A stretch of DNA of 64,000 nucleotides from Coriobacterium glomerans PW2 (GCF_000195315.1 NC_015389.1:1302001-1366000); one strand, 5' to 3'. Positions 38,807-48,502 are shown, counted from the first letter of the stretch. Translations and numbers: made by a program. Notes: a model not told the origin generated them from the letters alone.

Positions 38807-39946
38807 TCAATAGTCTTGGGCGGCGGGGCTGTCCAACCATTGCGAGAGAAACGCCGAATAGCGACCGTCGATGATGGCCCTTCGGGCACGCTTCATGAGA
38901 TCAAGCAGGTAGAATATATTGTGCTCAGACAGCAGGATCCCCCCGAGCATCTCGCGTTGCACAACGAGATGACGTATGAGAGCTCGAGTGTAGCCGCCGG
39001 AGCACACCGGGCAGGCGCACCCCGGATCGATCGGAGCGTCGTCCAGAGCGAATCTGGCATTGCGCAGATTCAATCTTCCCTCGCTGGAAAACGCGGTACC
39101 CATGCGACCCGTACGGGTGGGCAGCACGCAATCGAACATATCCACGCCGGCCGCGATCGCTTTGAGCAGCGTGGTCGGGTTGCCCACGCCCATGAGATAG
39201 CGTGGTTTGCTCTGAGGCATGTGCTCGGAGACGAGCGGTGCGAGCGTCTGGAACATCGTCTCGTGGCTCTCCCCTACCGAGTAGCCGCCGATTCCATATC
39301 CGATGAAATCGCCGCACGACTCGAGATGCGCAAGAGAGCGCAATCGGAGATCGAGATGCATCCCCCCTTGGACGATGCCGAAAAGCGCCTGATCGCATCG
39401 ACTGTGGGCGCGCCAGCAGCGCTCGGCCCACGCGCTTGAGAGCTCCACGGCCCGCTCGACGAATGAGCGCTCGGCGGGATATCCCGGACACTGGTCGAGC
39501 TGCATGCAGATGTCGGCACCAAGCTTCTCGGCGATCGCCATGTTATCTTCGGGCGACCAGAACACATGCGAGCCGTCGTAGTCGCCAGCGATGAAGCGAA
39601 CCCCCTCATTTGAGAGGGTCACGGCATCTTTGTGCGAGAAGACCTGGAAACCGCCGGAATCGGTGAGAATGGGCCCGTGCCAGTTCATGAACCGATGAAT
39701 GCCACCCAAAGCGGCGATGACGTCTGGTCCGGGCCGCATCGAAAGATGGTACGTGTTGGCCAGCACGATCTGAGCCCCCAGCTCGCGAACGGTCGCGGTG
39801 GGGATCCCCTTGACGGTCGCCTTGGTGCCCACCGGCATGAAGATGGGCGTCTCGATGTCGCCGTGCGGCGTGGCGAGCACCGCGGCACGTGCGGATCCGC
39901 CGGGCTCCCGCGCGACGACATCGAATCCGAATCGGATCTGATCCAT
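38807..39946 (-). CDS. tgt: queuine/preQ1 tRNA-guanine transglycosylase
   Basis: This enzyme exchanges G34 of tRNAs with GUN anticodons for preQ1. The 379-residue protein has the catalytic-site TDSGGFQVFS at about 95-104, DCVLPTRTGRMG near 265 and the zinc site beginning CACPVC near 305. The ATG at 39946 follows GAGGAG; the longer frame upstream is not conserved. It belongs with queA and queH a few kilobases away in a queuosine cluster. The tRNA-His gene in this window (GTG anticodon) would be a natural substrate. Confidence 0.96.
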   Translation of the reverse strand: MDQIRFGFDVVAREPGGSARAAVLATPHGDIETPIFMPVGTKATVKGIPTATVRELGAQIVLANTYHLSMRPGPDVIAALGGIHRFMNWHGPILTDSGGFQVFSHKDAVTLSNEGVRFIAGDYDGSHVFWSPEDNMAIAEKLGADICMQLDQCPGYPAERSFVERAVELSSAWAERCWRAHSRCDQALFGIVQGGMHLDLRLRSLAHLESCGDFIGYGIGGYSVGESHETMFQTLAPLVSEHMPQSKPRYLMGVGNPTTLLKAIAAGVDMFDCVLPTRTGRMGTAFSSEGRLNLRNARFALDDAPIDPGCACPVCSGGYTRALIRHLVVQREMLGGILLSEHNIFYLLDLMKRARRAIIDGRYSAFLSQWLDSPAAQDY

Positions 39947-40131
39947 CAGTTTTGCTCCTCGCATCAGGGGGCGCATCGCGCTCCCGCGTCGGTAACGATG
40001 CGGCGGCAAGTTCTGGAAACGCGGTAGAGCTCGATGCGCGTCGGTTGCCGTCCGCTAGAGACTATATCATGGTGATAGCACGATGCGCCCTGTCACACAG
40101 GGCTGTGATGATGATGGGATGGGAGCAGACC

Positions 40132-41436
40132 ATGGGGGATGATGAGTTGCGCGACGAGCGCACCGAGCGCGACGCAGAGGACCTGCATCAGAGCGGGGAC
40201 GTTAAGGCGGAGGAACAGTCAGGATTGTCGAACGATCGCGCGCAGGCTCAAGAGGAGCGAACGGGCGGCGGGGTCTCGGGTGCCATGGAACAGGTGGGAT
40301 CCATCTTCACGCAGGGCGTCGACGCGGTCAAGGAGGTGAGTTCGGCGAGGCGCGCGAGCGCCGAGGCGCGCGAGCGACTCGACGAACTCGATCGACGCAT
40401 CGCCGAAGCCGACGGGTTGCTCCTGCACCGCAGGGACGTCGCAGACCGCTACGAGCAGATCGTCGCCGCGCAGACGGCGCGCCTGGAGGCGGCGCTCAAG
40501 AAACAGGCTGACGCGGTCTCAGAGCATGAGACGATCATGCGGGAGATCGAGCAACTCAAAACTGTCCTCGAGCAGACGCGCACCGCCGATGCCGTTGCCG
40601 AGCGCCGCCTCAAGGCGACACTCGACGCAGCAGAGGCGAAAGAAGCCTCCGCCAGGGAGTCGGGAAGCCGCCTGCAACGGCGCCTCGACGACGCGAGGGA
40701 AGCTCTGGCGCGCGCCGAACCCGATCGCGAGAAAGGCGTCGCCGCGGCGCAGCGCGCCATCGACAGCGCTGCCAGCCGTCTGAAGACGCTCAAGGCCGAG
40801 CGCGCCGAGGTCGACAGGAATCCCTCCGTGAACTCAGCGACCTATTCGGTGCGCCTGGCGCAGCTCGATGTCGAGATCGCAGATGCGACCGGCGAACTGG
40901 AAGCTGCGAAAACAAAGCTGCCGGCAATAACCGAGGAGCTGAATCAGGCGCTGCTCGCCGCCAAAGCCGCCGCACAGCAGGCAGAGAAACCGGTTGAACA
41001 GGCGAGATACGCATTTCGATCCATCACCGACGAGGCCGACGCCGCGCGGGACCGCTATGAGACGGCAAAGCAGGAGGCATCCGAGCGGGAGCGCGGCCTT
41101 CGCGATCAGATCAGCGCCCAAGAGCGCGCGGGCCGAGCGCAGGACCAGCGATCGGCTGACGCCGAAGACGAGGCGCAGACGGCCCGGACGCTGATCGAGG
41201 AGGCAGACGAGATCCACGCCCACCCCGAGATCACCGAGGAGCTGTCCGATCGACTTCAGGCAGATCGGGCCGCACGCGAGCAGTTGGAGTCAGATGTCGC
41301 GGCGCTCGCAGACGCCGAGCGGAACGTGCGCGAGCGAACCCGCAGATCAAGGTTGCGCCTCATCGCGACGATCGTCGGCATCGCCTGTGCCGTCATCGCC
41401 ATCGCGCTTGTCATCTGGATCGCGATCGGCCGCTAG
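40132..41436 (+). CDS. coiled-coil protein with a C-terminal membrane anchor
   Basis: The 434-residue protein is almost entirely Ala/Glu/Arg-rich heptad coiled coil from about residue 60 to 405. It ends in one hydrophobic helix (LIATIVGIACAVIAIALVIW) with Arg/Lys just before it, so the body should be cytoplasmic. The first 50 residues are acidic and probably disordered. The ATG at 40132 is chosen because GGGAG lies six bases upstream. No family is recognised; the pattern recalls structural or envelope-stress proteins. It is embedded between tgt and queA and converges on queA with overlapping stop codons. Confidence 0.75.
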   Translation: MGDDELRDERTERDAEDLHQSGDVKAEEQSGLSNDRAQAQEERTGGGVSGAMEQVGSIFTQGVDAVKEVSSARRASAEARERLDELDRRIAEADGLLLHRRDVADRYEQIVAAQTARLEAALKKQADAVSEHETIMREIEQLKTVLEQTRTADAVAERRLKATLDAAEAKEASARESGSRLQRRLDDAREALARAEPDREKGVAAAQRAIDSAASRLKTLKAERAEVDRNPSVNSATYSVRLAQLDVEIADATGELEAAKTKLPAITEELNQALLAAKAAAQQAEKPVEQARYAFRSITDEADAARDRYETAKQEASERERGLRDQISAQERAGRAQDQRSADAEDEAQTARTLIEEADEIHAHPEITEELSDRLQADRAAREQLESDVAALADAERNVRERTRRSRLRLIATIVGIACAVIAIALVIWIAIGR

Positions 41437-42644
41437 TCTATGAACATGGCATCGCCGAATGACAGGAAGCGGTAGCGCTCGCGAACCGCTTGCGCGTAGG
41501 CGTCCATGATCTGCTCGCGTGAAGCGAACGCCGAGACGAGCATCATGAGGGTCGAGCGCGGCACGTGGAAGTTGGTGATGAGCGCGTCGACCACGTGAAA
41601 CGTAGATCCGGGCATCAGGTACAGACTCGTCGTCGCATCGCGACGCTCGACGAGATCGCCCGCACAGCACACGGCAGCGGAGTCCGGCGCGTTCTCGAAC
41701 AGGCGTGCGACCACCGGGGGCTGCGACGCGGGGCGCATCGTGTCGAAGGCGCTCTCGAGTGATCGGACGGCTGTTGTCCCGACGGCGACCACCCGACCTC
41801 CGCCCGCCTTCGTCGCGCGCACCGCCTCGATGACGTCTGCTGAGACGTGGTAGCGCTCGGTGTGCATGACATGGTCGGTCGGATCATCCTCTTGCACGAG
41901 CCGAAACGTGTCGATTCCCACCTCGAGTTCAACCGTCTTCCAGCCGACGCCCTTTGCGCGGAGACGATCGATGAGCTCCTCGGTGAAATGCAGGCCCGCG
42001 GTGGGCGCGGCCGCCGAATGCTCCTCGCGCATCGAGTAGACGGTCTGATAATTCTCCGGATCCCCCTCGTAGGAGGTGATATAGGGAGGCAGTGGCACAT
42101 GTCCCGCCGCATGGATCGCGGCGTCGAGCGTACAGGGGCCGTCGAGCGCCTCGGAGCCGACCGGATGGAAGCGAACCAAGCGGCCGCCCTTGCTGTTCTC
42201 CACGAACGCCTCGATCTGCCCGATGAGGACCGGCGGCGCCTGAACGGGAGCATGGAGACCTCCTGCGCGGTACTCGATCACCGAGCCGGGCCTGAGCCTG
42301 CGGCCCGGACTCACGAGGCACTCCCACACCGACCCGAGCGCATCGAGATCCTCGCGTCGCTTGAGCAGCAGGGTCTCGGCGACGCCACCGGTTTCGCGCT
42401 TCGTGCCAACGAGACGCGCGGGCATGACGCGCGTCTCGTTGGCGACAAGCAGGTCACCGGGGGCGAGATAATCGATGATATCCGAGAACCTTCGGTGCTC
42501 GATATCGCCGCGCGCATCCGCTGCGGCAGCAGCGGATGCAACCCGTCGGTGCATGACAAGCATGCGGCAGGAGTCGCGCGGCTCGACGGGAGCCTGCGCG
42601 ATCAGCTCTTCGGGCAGATCGTAATCGAAGTCATCGGTGCGCAT
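41433..42644 (-). CDS. queA: tRNA preQ1(34) S-adenosylmethionine ribosyltransferase-isomerase
   Basis: QueA converts preQ1-tRNA to epoxyqueuosine-tRNA with S-adenosylmethionine. The 403-residue protein begins MRTDDFDYDLPEELIAQ and carries TAGLHFTEELIDRL and the conserved VVAVGTTAVRSLES and ITNFHVPRSTLMMLVSAF segments. It is somewhat longer than most QueA because of small insertions, including an Ala-rich one near residue 40. The ATG at 42644 follows GGAAGGA. Downstream of queH on the same strand, it covers the step before QueH. Confidence 0.96.
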   Translation of the reverse strand: MRTDDFDYDLPEELIAQAPVEPRDSCRMLVMHRRVASAAAAADARGDIEHRRFSDIIDYLAPGDLLVANETRVMPARLVGTKRETGGVAETLLLKRREDLDALGSVWECLVSPGRRLRPGSVIEYRAGGLHAPVQAPPVLIGQIEAFVENSKGGRLVRFHPVGSEALDGPCTLDAAIHAAGHVPLPPYITSYEGDPENYQTVYSMREEHSAAAPTAGLHFTEELIDRLRAKGVGWKTVELEVGIDTFRLVQEDDPTDHVMHTERYHVSADVIEAVRATKAGGGRVVAVGTTAVRSLESAFDTMRPASQPPVVARLFENAPDSAAVCCAGDLVERRDATTSLYLMPGSTFHVVDALITNFHVPRSTLMMLVSAFASREQIMDAYAQAVRERYRFLSFGDAMFID

Positions 42645-42732
42645 GGATCGTCCTTCCCACTCTCAGCCGGTCGCGCCGGCATCGCCGGATATCCGGCGAT
42701 ACAACATGGTAGCAGCAGACAGGGCCGCGCGC

Positions 42733-43332
42733 TCAACCTCCATCCCTGCCGGCGCCATCGCGCGCGGCGCGGCGCTGCTCGCGCATCCGCGCGCGCCCGA
42801 GCGCCGCCTCGGCCGCCGAGAAGCGGCAGCCGCAGTAGCGCTGCCGATACATCCCCAGCTCGCGCGAACGCAGACAGGCACGGGGGTACCATGGTCTGAA
42901 GTCGCGGACGACCGGCACGAGACCGCGCGCGCGAGAGAGCCTCTCCAGCTCCTCGTTGCAGACATCGAGGAGCTGGTATGGAGAGACCGCCAGAGTCGTG
43001 GCCACATGGGTGCAGCCCTGGTCCAAGGCGACTCGACAGGCCCGCGCCAGACGCAGCGAATAGCACGCCCGACAGCGCCGAGTCCGATCGAGGGCTCCTA
43101 TCGGAGCGACGAGCCGCTCCCAGGCGTCGGTGTCCTCATGCGTCTCGATCAGGCGGATTCGAGCACGAGCTGTCCAGCGTCTGAGCTCCTCGAGACGCCT
43201 GGCGCTCTCCTGAGGCGGCTGGATGTTCGGATTCGCCCAGCAGATGATGGGATCGAAGCCCTCCGCGCGCAGCGCGCGCAGCGGCTCGAGCGCACAGGGG
43301 GCGCAGCACGCGTGAAGCAGCAGCCGTCTCAT
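42733..43332 (-). CDS. queH: epoxyqueuosine reductase QueH
   Basis: QueH performs the last step of queuosine synthesis, replacing the cobalamin-dependent QueG. The 199-residue protein has LLLHACCAPC at residues 4-13, NPNIQPPQE at 34-42, RCRACY at 86-91, TTLAVSPYQ at 112-120 and the C-terminal YRQRYCGC at 162-169. These provide the conserved cysteines for the Fe-S and metal site. Its start overlaps the stop of the upstream metalloprotease-like gene as ATGA, and queA follows 88 bases later. Confidence 0.94.
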   Translation of the reverse strand: MRRLLLHACCAPCALEPLRALRAEGFDPIICWANPNIQPPQESARRLEELRRWTARARIRLIETHEDTDAWERLVAPIGALDRTRRCRACYSLRLARACRVALDQGCTHVATTLAVSPYQLLDVCNEELERLSRARGLVPVVRDFRPWYPRACLRSRELGMYRQRYCGCRFSAAEAALGRARMREQRRAARDGAGRDGG

Positions 43333-43955
43333 GATCCCCCCGAGCTGTCGTGCCGCGGGCAAGCGCCTCGGTCGTCGAACGCACCGGGGCCGTCGCCGTA
43401 GAATCGAACACCCCACAGCATGTCCTCACAGTGCGTGATGGCGGCGTTCCTGCGGATAGCCCGCAGATAGCCCCAGTCGCCCGTGCAGCAGGACAGATGC
43501 AGAATCCCGACACCAAGTCCCACGAGCAGATCTCCTGTCGCAGCGCCGAGTGCGAGCGCGAGGCCGCTCACCGCGACACTCGGCGCCACGGCGATCATCT
43601 GATAATGCCGCCTTGTGTAGATAACACCCTGAGCGCAGGCGAAGATCATGCCGACGCGCCAGTTGGCCCCGAACGTCACGCGAGCGCCCGCCGGTGCCAG
43701 CAGCTTGAAAAGAAGTGCATGCGTCAGCTCATGGAGGATGAGGGTTCCCGCCAGGCTGGCCAACGAAATACCGATACGGATCCAGATCGGCATCGATCCG
43801 AGGGCGCCGGCGGGCCCGAAGGGGACAAGATGAAGCGCGCTCACCGCAACGATGAGCAACGCGGCTCCGGCCAGGAGCACCGCCAGCGCGCACCCAGTGA
43901 TCCAGCGCAAAAAGCCGGAATCGTCAAACGTGTGTATGCTGCCGATTTCAGTCAT
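43329..43955 (-). CDS. DUF3267-type membrane protein with zinc-protease motif
   Basis: The 208-residue protein has four to five hydrophobic helices and HELTHALLFKL with the HExxH motif at 75-79, followed by the loop found in DUF3267 and site-2-protease-like proteins. It could be an intramembrane metallopeptidase, though activity is unproven for this family. The ATG at 43955 is chosen over an earlier in-frame one because conservation begins at MTEIGS. The start codon overlaps a palindrome (43955-43970). It is translationally coupled to queH, an odd pairing. Confidence 0.8.
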   Translation of the reverse strand: MTEIGSIHTFDDSGFLRWITGCALAVLLAGAALLIVAVSALHLVPFGPAGALGSMPIWIRIGISLASLAGTLILHELTHALLFKLLAPAGARVTFGANWRVGMIFACAQGVIYTRRHYQMIAVAPSVAVSGLALALGAATGDLLVGLGVGILHLSCCTGDWGYLRAIRRNAAITHCEDMLWGVRFYGDGPGAFDDRGACPRHDSSGGS

Positions 43956-43970
43956 GTATCCAAGGATACA
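43955..43970. promoter_or_regulatory. palindrome at the start of the DUF3267-type gene
   Basis: TGTATCC-AA-GGATACA is a perfect 7-base inverted repeat adjoining the start codon of the metalloprotease-like gene, about 110 bases before metG on the other strand. Its place between divergent genes suggests an operator, but no regulator can be assigned. Confidence 0.3.
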
Positions 43971-44077
43971 CGCAATGCGGCTCTGCTGTGCGATAATGTT
44001 TGGTTGCGCTACCGCCCAGCGGGTATGATCTCGTGCGGGAGCGAGCGCGAGGAAAACGGATCTGCATAGGAGCGTCC

Positions 44078-46147
44078 ATGGCACACAAGCGCACAGATAG
44101 CGAACGTCCGCGGTGGCCGCGCCGCGCCGTCGTCACAGCCGGCATGCCCTATGGCAACAAGGGCCTGCACTTCGGTCATATCGGCGGCGTCTTCGTCCCC
44201 GCGGACTTCTACGCGCGCTTCCTGCGCGATCGCTTGGGAGAAGACAACGTTTTGTTCGTCTCGGGCACCGATTGCTACGGTTCGCCCATCCAAGAGAGCT
44301 ACCGGCTGCTGCGCGAGCAGGGGCGCGCTCCGGCGACCATAGCTGACTACGTAGCGGAAAACCACCGCGACCAGGCCGCGACGCTCGATCGCTTCGGCAT
44401 CTCGTGCGATCTGTACGGCGGCAGCGCGCTGCCCCCCGCCCGCGATGTGCACGAGAGCGCGACTGCTGCCGTCATCGAGCGGTTGCACGCGTGCGGATCC
44501 CTGTTCAAGCGAGCGACCAAGCAGTTCTTCGACGATGGCGCGCAGACCTTCCTGAATGGTCGGCAAGTCATCGGCCGCTGCCCTCTTGCGGGCTGCCGCT
44601 CCGAGCGAGCCTATGCCGATGAGTGCGATGCCGGTCATCAATTCGAGCCCGAGGAGCTGATCGCGCCTCGAAGCACGCTCACCGGCGAGGAGCCCAGACT
44701 CGTCCCGGTGGACAACCTCTATTTCGATCTCCCCGGCCGACTCGAACTGCTGCGCGAGCGCTCCGCCCTGCTCGCGGAGGACCGGACCACGCGGCCCCTT
44801 GTGACCAAGACGGTCGCCGAGTGGCTGCTGCCGCCTCAGATCCACATCCAGACCAAGTTCAGAGAAGCCTTCGATGCCATCGCAGACGAGCTGCCCGATC
44901 ACACGGTCGCCGAGGCCCAGCAGGGAAAGAGTTCCTTCACCGTCACGTTTCCGAGCTGGCGGGAGCGCGATGCGGCCCATGGGGTCCTGAGGCGCGGCGG
45001 GGTGCGCTTCCGTTCGGGCAAGGCGCTCGTGCCGTTTCGCATCACGGGCAACATATCCTGGGGAGTGCCCGCGCCCACCATCGAGGGACTCTCCGGCCTC
45101 ACATGCTGGTGCTGGCCGGAGAGTCTGTGGGCGCCGATCAGCTTCACGCGCGCCACACTTGCCGCCGCCCGCGAGCGCGGAGAGGCGACGCGCTACGCGA
45201 GTCAGGACTGGCGAGACTGGTGGTGCACGGACGATGCGCGGATCTATCAGTTCATCGGTCAGGACAACATCTTCTTCTACAGCGTGGCGCAACCAGCCAT
45301 CTGGAGCGCGCTCGGATGGGGACTCACCCAGAGCACCGTCGTGGCGAACTGTCATCTGCTGTACATGGGCAAAAAGGCATCGTCCAGCTCCGCGACCCCA
45401 CCTCCGTTGGCAGACGATCTGCTCGAGCACTACACGGTCGAGCAGCTCCGCGCTCACTGGCTGTCGCTCGGGCTGGGAGAGAAACCGGTCAGCTTCTCTC
45501 CAAAGGCCTATGACGAGCGTCAAACCGGCACGAACCCGGAGGGAGACCCCCTCATCGCGCGCGACGATCCGCGCGTCGTCGATCCGGTGCTGAAAGAGGG
45601 GGCGCTGCTCACCGGCGTATTCAACAGGTTGGCGCGCTCGTGCTTCTACGGAGCCGCCAAGCAGGGAACCACCCTGGACGGAGGAGTCCGCGAGGCGGGC
45701 TGCATTCCGGCAGGAGAGCCGGCCGGCGAGGTGCTCGCAGCCGCTCAGCACGCGATCATCGCGTTCGAGCGCAACATGTATCTCACCGAGCTGCATCGCG
45801 CCCTCGGCGTCTGCGATGAGTATCTGCGAGCGGCCAACAAGCGCTGGAGCGACGCGTCGGCGGCAGCTCGACGCGGAGGCGACGCGCCCGCATTCGAGCG
45901 CGCGCTCATCGATGCGTTCTTCGAGCTGCGCTGCGCAACGGTGCTCATGCACGGAATCGTGCCGCAAGGCTGCGAGCTCATCTGCAGCCACTTCGACATC
46001 GAGGCGAAGGTGTTCTTCTCATGGGAGCACATCTTCGATACGACCGATGAGCTGATCGCGCGTATCGGCGAGGCACCCGGCACCCACCGGGTGCGACCGC
46101 TGCCGCCGCGATACGATTTCTTCACGCAGCACCCGAATCGATCCTGA
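44078..46147 (+). CDS. methionyl-tRNA synthetase-like class I tRNA ligase with altered KMSKS
   Basis: The 689-residue protein matches class I MetRS. It has the N-terminal AGMPYGNKGLHFGHIGG with HFGH at 31-34, a Cys-rich zinc insertion (CPLAGC...DECDAGH near 170-190), the NLYFDLP segment, the NISWGVPAP catalytic stretch and an anticodon-binding helical domain. In place of KMSKS the sequence reads MGKKASSSSA (432-438 region), which lacks the second lysine of the loop. The C-terminal tRNA-binding extension of some MetRS is absent. The ATG at 44078 follows TAGGAG. It may be the only MetRS or a second, specialised one; this cannot be decided from the window. Confidence 0.85.
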   Translation: MAHKRTDSERPRWPRRAVVTAGMPYGNKGLHFGHIGGVFVPADFYARFLRDRLGEDNVLFVSGTDCYGSPIQESYRLLREQGRAPATIADYVAENHRDQAATLDRFGISCDLYGGSALPPARDVHESATAAVIERLHACGSLFKRATKQFFDDGAQTFLNGRQVIGRCPLAGCRSERAYADECDAGHQFEPEELIAPRSTLTGEEPRLVPVDNLYFDLPGRLELLRERSALLAEDRTTRPLVTKTVAEWLLPPQIHIQTKFREAFDAIADELPDHTVAEAQQGKSSFTVTFPSWRERDAAHGVLRRGGVRFRSGKALVPFRITGNISWGVPAPTIEGLSGLTCWCWPESLWAPISFTRATLAAARERGEATRYASQDWRDWWCTDDARIYQFIGQDNIFFYSVAQPAIWSALGWGLTQSTVVANCHLLYMGKKASSSSATPPPLADDLLEHYTVEQLRAHWLSLGLGEKPVSFSPKAYDERQTGTNPEGDPLIARDDPRVVDPVLKEGALLTGVFNRLARSCFYGAAKQGTTLDGGVREAGCIPAGEPAGEVLAAAQHAIIAFERNMYLTELHRALGVCDEYLRAANKRWSDASAAARRGGDAPAFERALIDAFFELRCATVLMHGIVPQGCELICSHFDIEAKVFFSWEHIFDTTDELIARIGEAPGTHRVRPLPPRYDFFTQHPNRS

Positions 46148-46148
46148 G

Positions 46149-46703
46149 ATGACAGGCAAACTCCTCATGCGTCCCGCCTGCGAGCGCGACGCCGAAGGAG
46201 TCCTCCAGATCCTGGAGGAGGGACGCGCGTCGATCGAGCGGCTCGGAATCAAGCAGTGGGGGCACGGCTATCCGGGCATCGAGGATGTCCTCGCGGACAT
46301 CGCGCTGCGGGCCTGCTTCGTGGCCCAAGATGACAGCGGCCATCTGCTCGGCACGCTCGCGATCAGACTCGACCGCGACGCGGACTACACCGCCTCGAAG
46401 ATTTGCTGGCTCACCTGCGACGCAGGCGACGGCGAGCCGCCCTACGCCGCCATCCACCGATGCGCGAGCGCGCACGCGGCGCTGCGCCGCGGCGTCATGG
46501 ACTTCATGTTCCGCGCGGCCGAGAAGGTATGCCGCGATGCCGGCCGTCGAAGCATCCGCATAGACACCCATCCGGGAAACACGGCGATGCGCGGATTTCT
46601 GCGGCACCGCGGTTTCAGCGAGCTGTCCTCGTTCTCCTTGGTCTCTCACGGCGCCTCCGCAGATAGGGTGCGCATCGGATACGAGAAGCTCCTAGAGCGA
46701 TAG
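46149..46703 (+). CDS. GNAT family acetyltransferase
   Basis: The 184-residue protein has the GNAT order of strands and helices, starting LLMRPACERDAEGVLQIL. A central acyl-CoA region (RRGVMDFMFRAAEKVCRDAG) and the late RIDTHPGNTAMRGFLRHRGF follow, typical of RimI-like N-acetyltransferases. It follows the MetRS gene after one base, so the two are cotranscribed. The start at 46149 has only a weak ribosome site; ATG at 46167 is an alternative. The substrate is unknown. Confidence 0.82.
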   Translation: MTGKLLMRPACERDAEGVLQILEEGRASIERLGIKQWGHGYPGIEDVLADIALRACFVAQDDSGHLLGTLAIRLDRDADYTASKICWLTCDAGDGEPPYAAIHRCASAHAALRRGVMDFMFRAAEKVCRDAGRRSIRIDTHPGNTAMRGFLRHRGFSELSSFSLVSHGASADRVRIGYEKLLER

Positions 46704-46720
46704 CGGCTCGCCCGTGCGGA

Positions 46721-48490
46721 TCACCTGCCGCGACCGTGGGAGTTTCGCCAGATCTCGCGTCCCAGACGCAGCGCCAGGAGCAACGCGGAGGCGTAACCCA
46801 GAAAGCCGATGACCGGAATGCCGAAGATGACCGGCTCGATCTTGGCGTAGTACACCACCGATGATCCGATGAAGAGTCCGGCGATCACGATAGACATGGA
46901 AAGCCTGTCGATGATACCGCCGAGACGGCGAAACACCTCCTCGGAGCCCATGAGACGCGTGTTGATCCTCAACTGACCCCGGGTGAGCATGCGCGCGGCC
47001 AGTCCCGTGTATTCCGCCGACTGGAGATGGCCCGTGAGCGCGCGGCCGATGGCATCGAAGAGATCGTCGGCGGCGTGCTCGATGCCCGCGAAACCGGCTT
47101 GCTCCCGCATGATGTGCTCGGAGATGATCTTGATCATGTTCACCTCGGGCATATACTCGCTGAGCAGCCCCTCGAGCGTCACCATGCCGCGAGCGTAGAG
47201 CGTCATCACGCTCGGCAGCTCGACATCGTACCTGCGCGCCAGATTGATAAGGGATCCAAGGAAGCGACCGATGTCCAGATTCTTCAGTTCCATGCTGCCG
47301 AAATCCTGGACGATGCAATCGAGATCCGCCAGAAACGCCGCATGATCGATCTGGGCCGTGTCCCCGCGCGCCACCGCGATCCGCATGAAGGCGTCCTTCA
47401 GCGCGGGAACATCGCTTCTGCCGACCGCGGCGCAGATGTCGCGCACCGCGGTGCGATCATGAAAGGACATCCGACCGACCATGCCCAGATCGATGAAGAA
47501 GATCACGCCGTCTTTGTAGATGATGTTGCCCGCATGGGGATCGGCGTGGAAGAACCCGTCATCGAGAACCTGCTTGGCGTAGTCCTCCACGATCGCATCG
47601 CCGATATCGCTCAGGCGCGCGCCCGTGCGCGCGATCGCGGCGGGATCGGCTATCGAGATGCCATCGATGTAGTCCATGACGACGATGTGCTCGGTGCAGT
47701 AGGACAGGTGGGAGCGCGGGCACGACACATCGGGGACGTCCTCATGAAGCGCGTAGAACTCGTCGAGGTTGCGCGCCTCCGCGAGAAAGTTCGTCTCCTC
47801 GCGGAAGGAATCCCAGAGTTCCTCCACCACGTCGCGCAAATCGATGAACTGCTCGGTCTTGACGAAGCGCGAGATGCGTCTCGCCAGCGAGCGCATGATG
47901 TCGATATCTTGTGCCATGACCTGTTGCGCGCCGGGCCTTTGAACCTTGACGGCGACGTCTTCCCCGCTGGTGAGCCGTGCGCGATGGACCTGGGCGAGCG
48001 ACGCGCTGCCAAGCGGCTGCTCCTCGATCGAGGCGAACACCTCCCGAAGGGGTCGGCGGTACTCGAATTCGAGACAGTCGCGCACGACAGCGAAGGGGAC
48101 CGGTTCGACTTCGGTGCGCAGGTGAGCCAGCTCGTCGCAGAAGCGCTGCGGCAGGATCTCCGAGCGGTTCGCCAAGATCTGTCCCATCTTGACGAACATC
48201 GGTCCCAGCTCTTCGAGCAGGCAGCGAAGGCGAACCGGCGTCAGATCCTTCCAGATCTCGTATTTTCTCGCGAGTCTGAAGATCTCGGCTATGCGTCTTC
48301 TTTTGCCGGTGAATGTGAGCTGGTACTTCTCGGCATCGGCCATGGTGGCCGGCTCGGTGCGCACCGCGTCGACCGCGCGGGCCGCACGTCTGCGTGCGCG
48401 CGGGGAGCGCCTCGCGTCGAACGCTCGATCAGAGCGACCCTTTGCGCCGTCCGTCGCCGAAGCGTCGTTTCCGTTCGGCTCCGCTGTCAT
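46721..48490 (-). CDS. ABC1/UbiB-family atypical kinase
   Basis: The 589-residue protein has the hallmarks of the UbiB/ADCK family: KMGQILANRSEILP (the KxGQ motif), the Ala-rich nucleotide loop GSASLAQVHRA, the lysine in VAVKVQRPG and the metal-binding region HADPHAGNIIY...FIDLGMVG. Two hydrophobic helices lie at the C-terminus. The kinase-like domain supports lipid and quinone metabolism in other organisms. The N-terminal 50 residues are Arg/Ala-rich; ATG at 48343 is a possible later start. It follows the phasin-like gene after 12 bases. Confidence 0.9.
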   Translation of the reverse strand: MTAEPNGNDASATDGAKGRSDRAFDARRSPRARRRAARAVDAVRTEPATMADAEKYQLTFTGKRRRIAEIFRLARKYEIWKDLTPVRLRCLLEELGPMFVKMGQILANRSEILPQRFCDELAHLRTEVEPVPFAVVRDCLEFEYRRPLREVFASIEEQPLGSASLAQVHRARLTSGEDVAVKVQRPGAQQVMAQDIDIMRSLARRISRFVKTEQFIDLRDVVEELWDSFREETNFLAEARNLDEFYALHEDVPDVSCPRSHLSYCTEHIVVMDYIDGISIADPAAIARTGARLSDIGDAIVEDYAKQVLDDGFFHADPHAGNIIYKDGVIFFIDLGMVGRMSFHDRTAVRDICAAVGRSDVPALKDAFMRIAVARGDTAQIDHAAFLADLDCIVQDFGSMELKNLDIGRFLGSLINLARRYDVELPSVMTLYARGMVTLEGLLSEYMPEVNMIKIISEHIMREQAGFAGIEHAADDLFDAIGRALTGHLQSAEYTGLAARMLTRGQLRINTRLMGSEEVFRRLGGIIDRLSMSIVIAGLFIGSSVVYYAKIEPVIFGIPVIGFLGYASALLLALRLGREIWRNSHGRGR

Positions 48491-48502
48491 CGCGCGCGCC
48501 CG

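Noticed and set aside
44009-45991. A 660-codon minus-strand frame opposite the MetRS gene
   Set aside because: It is an antisense shadow of a high-GC gene. The plus-strand protein has clear MetRS motifs.
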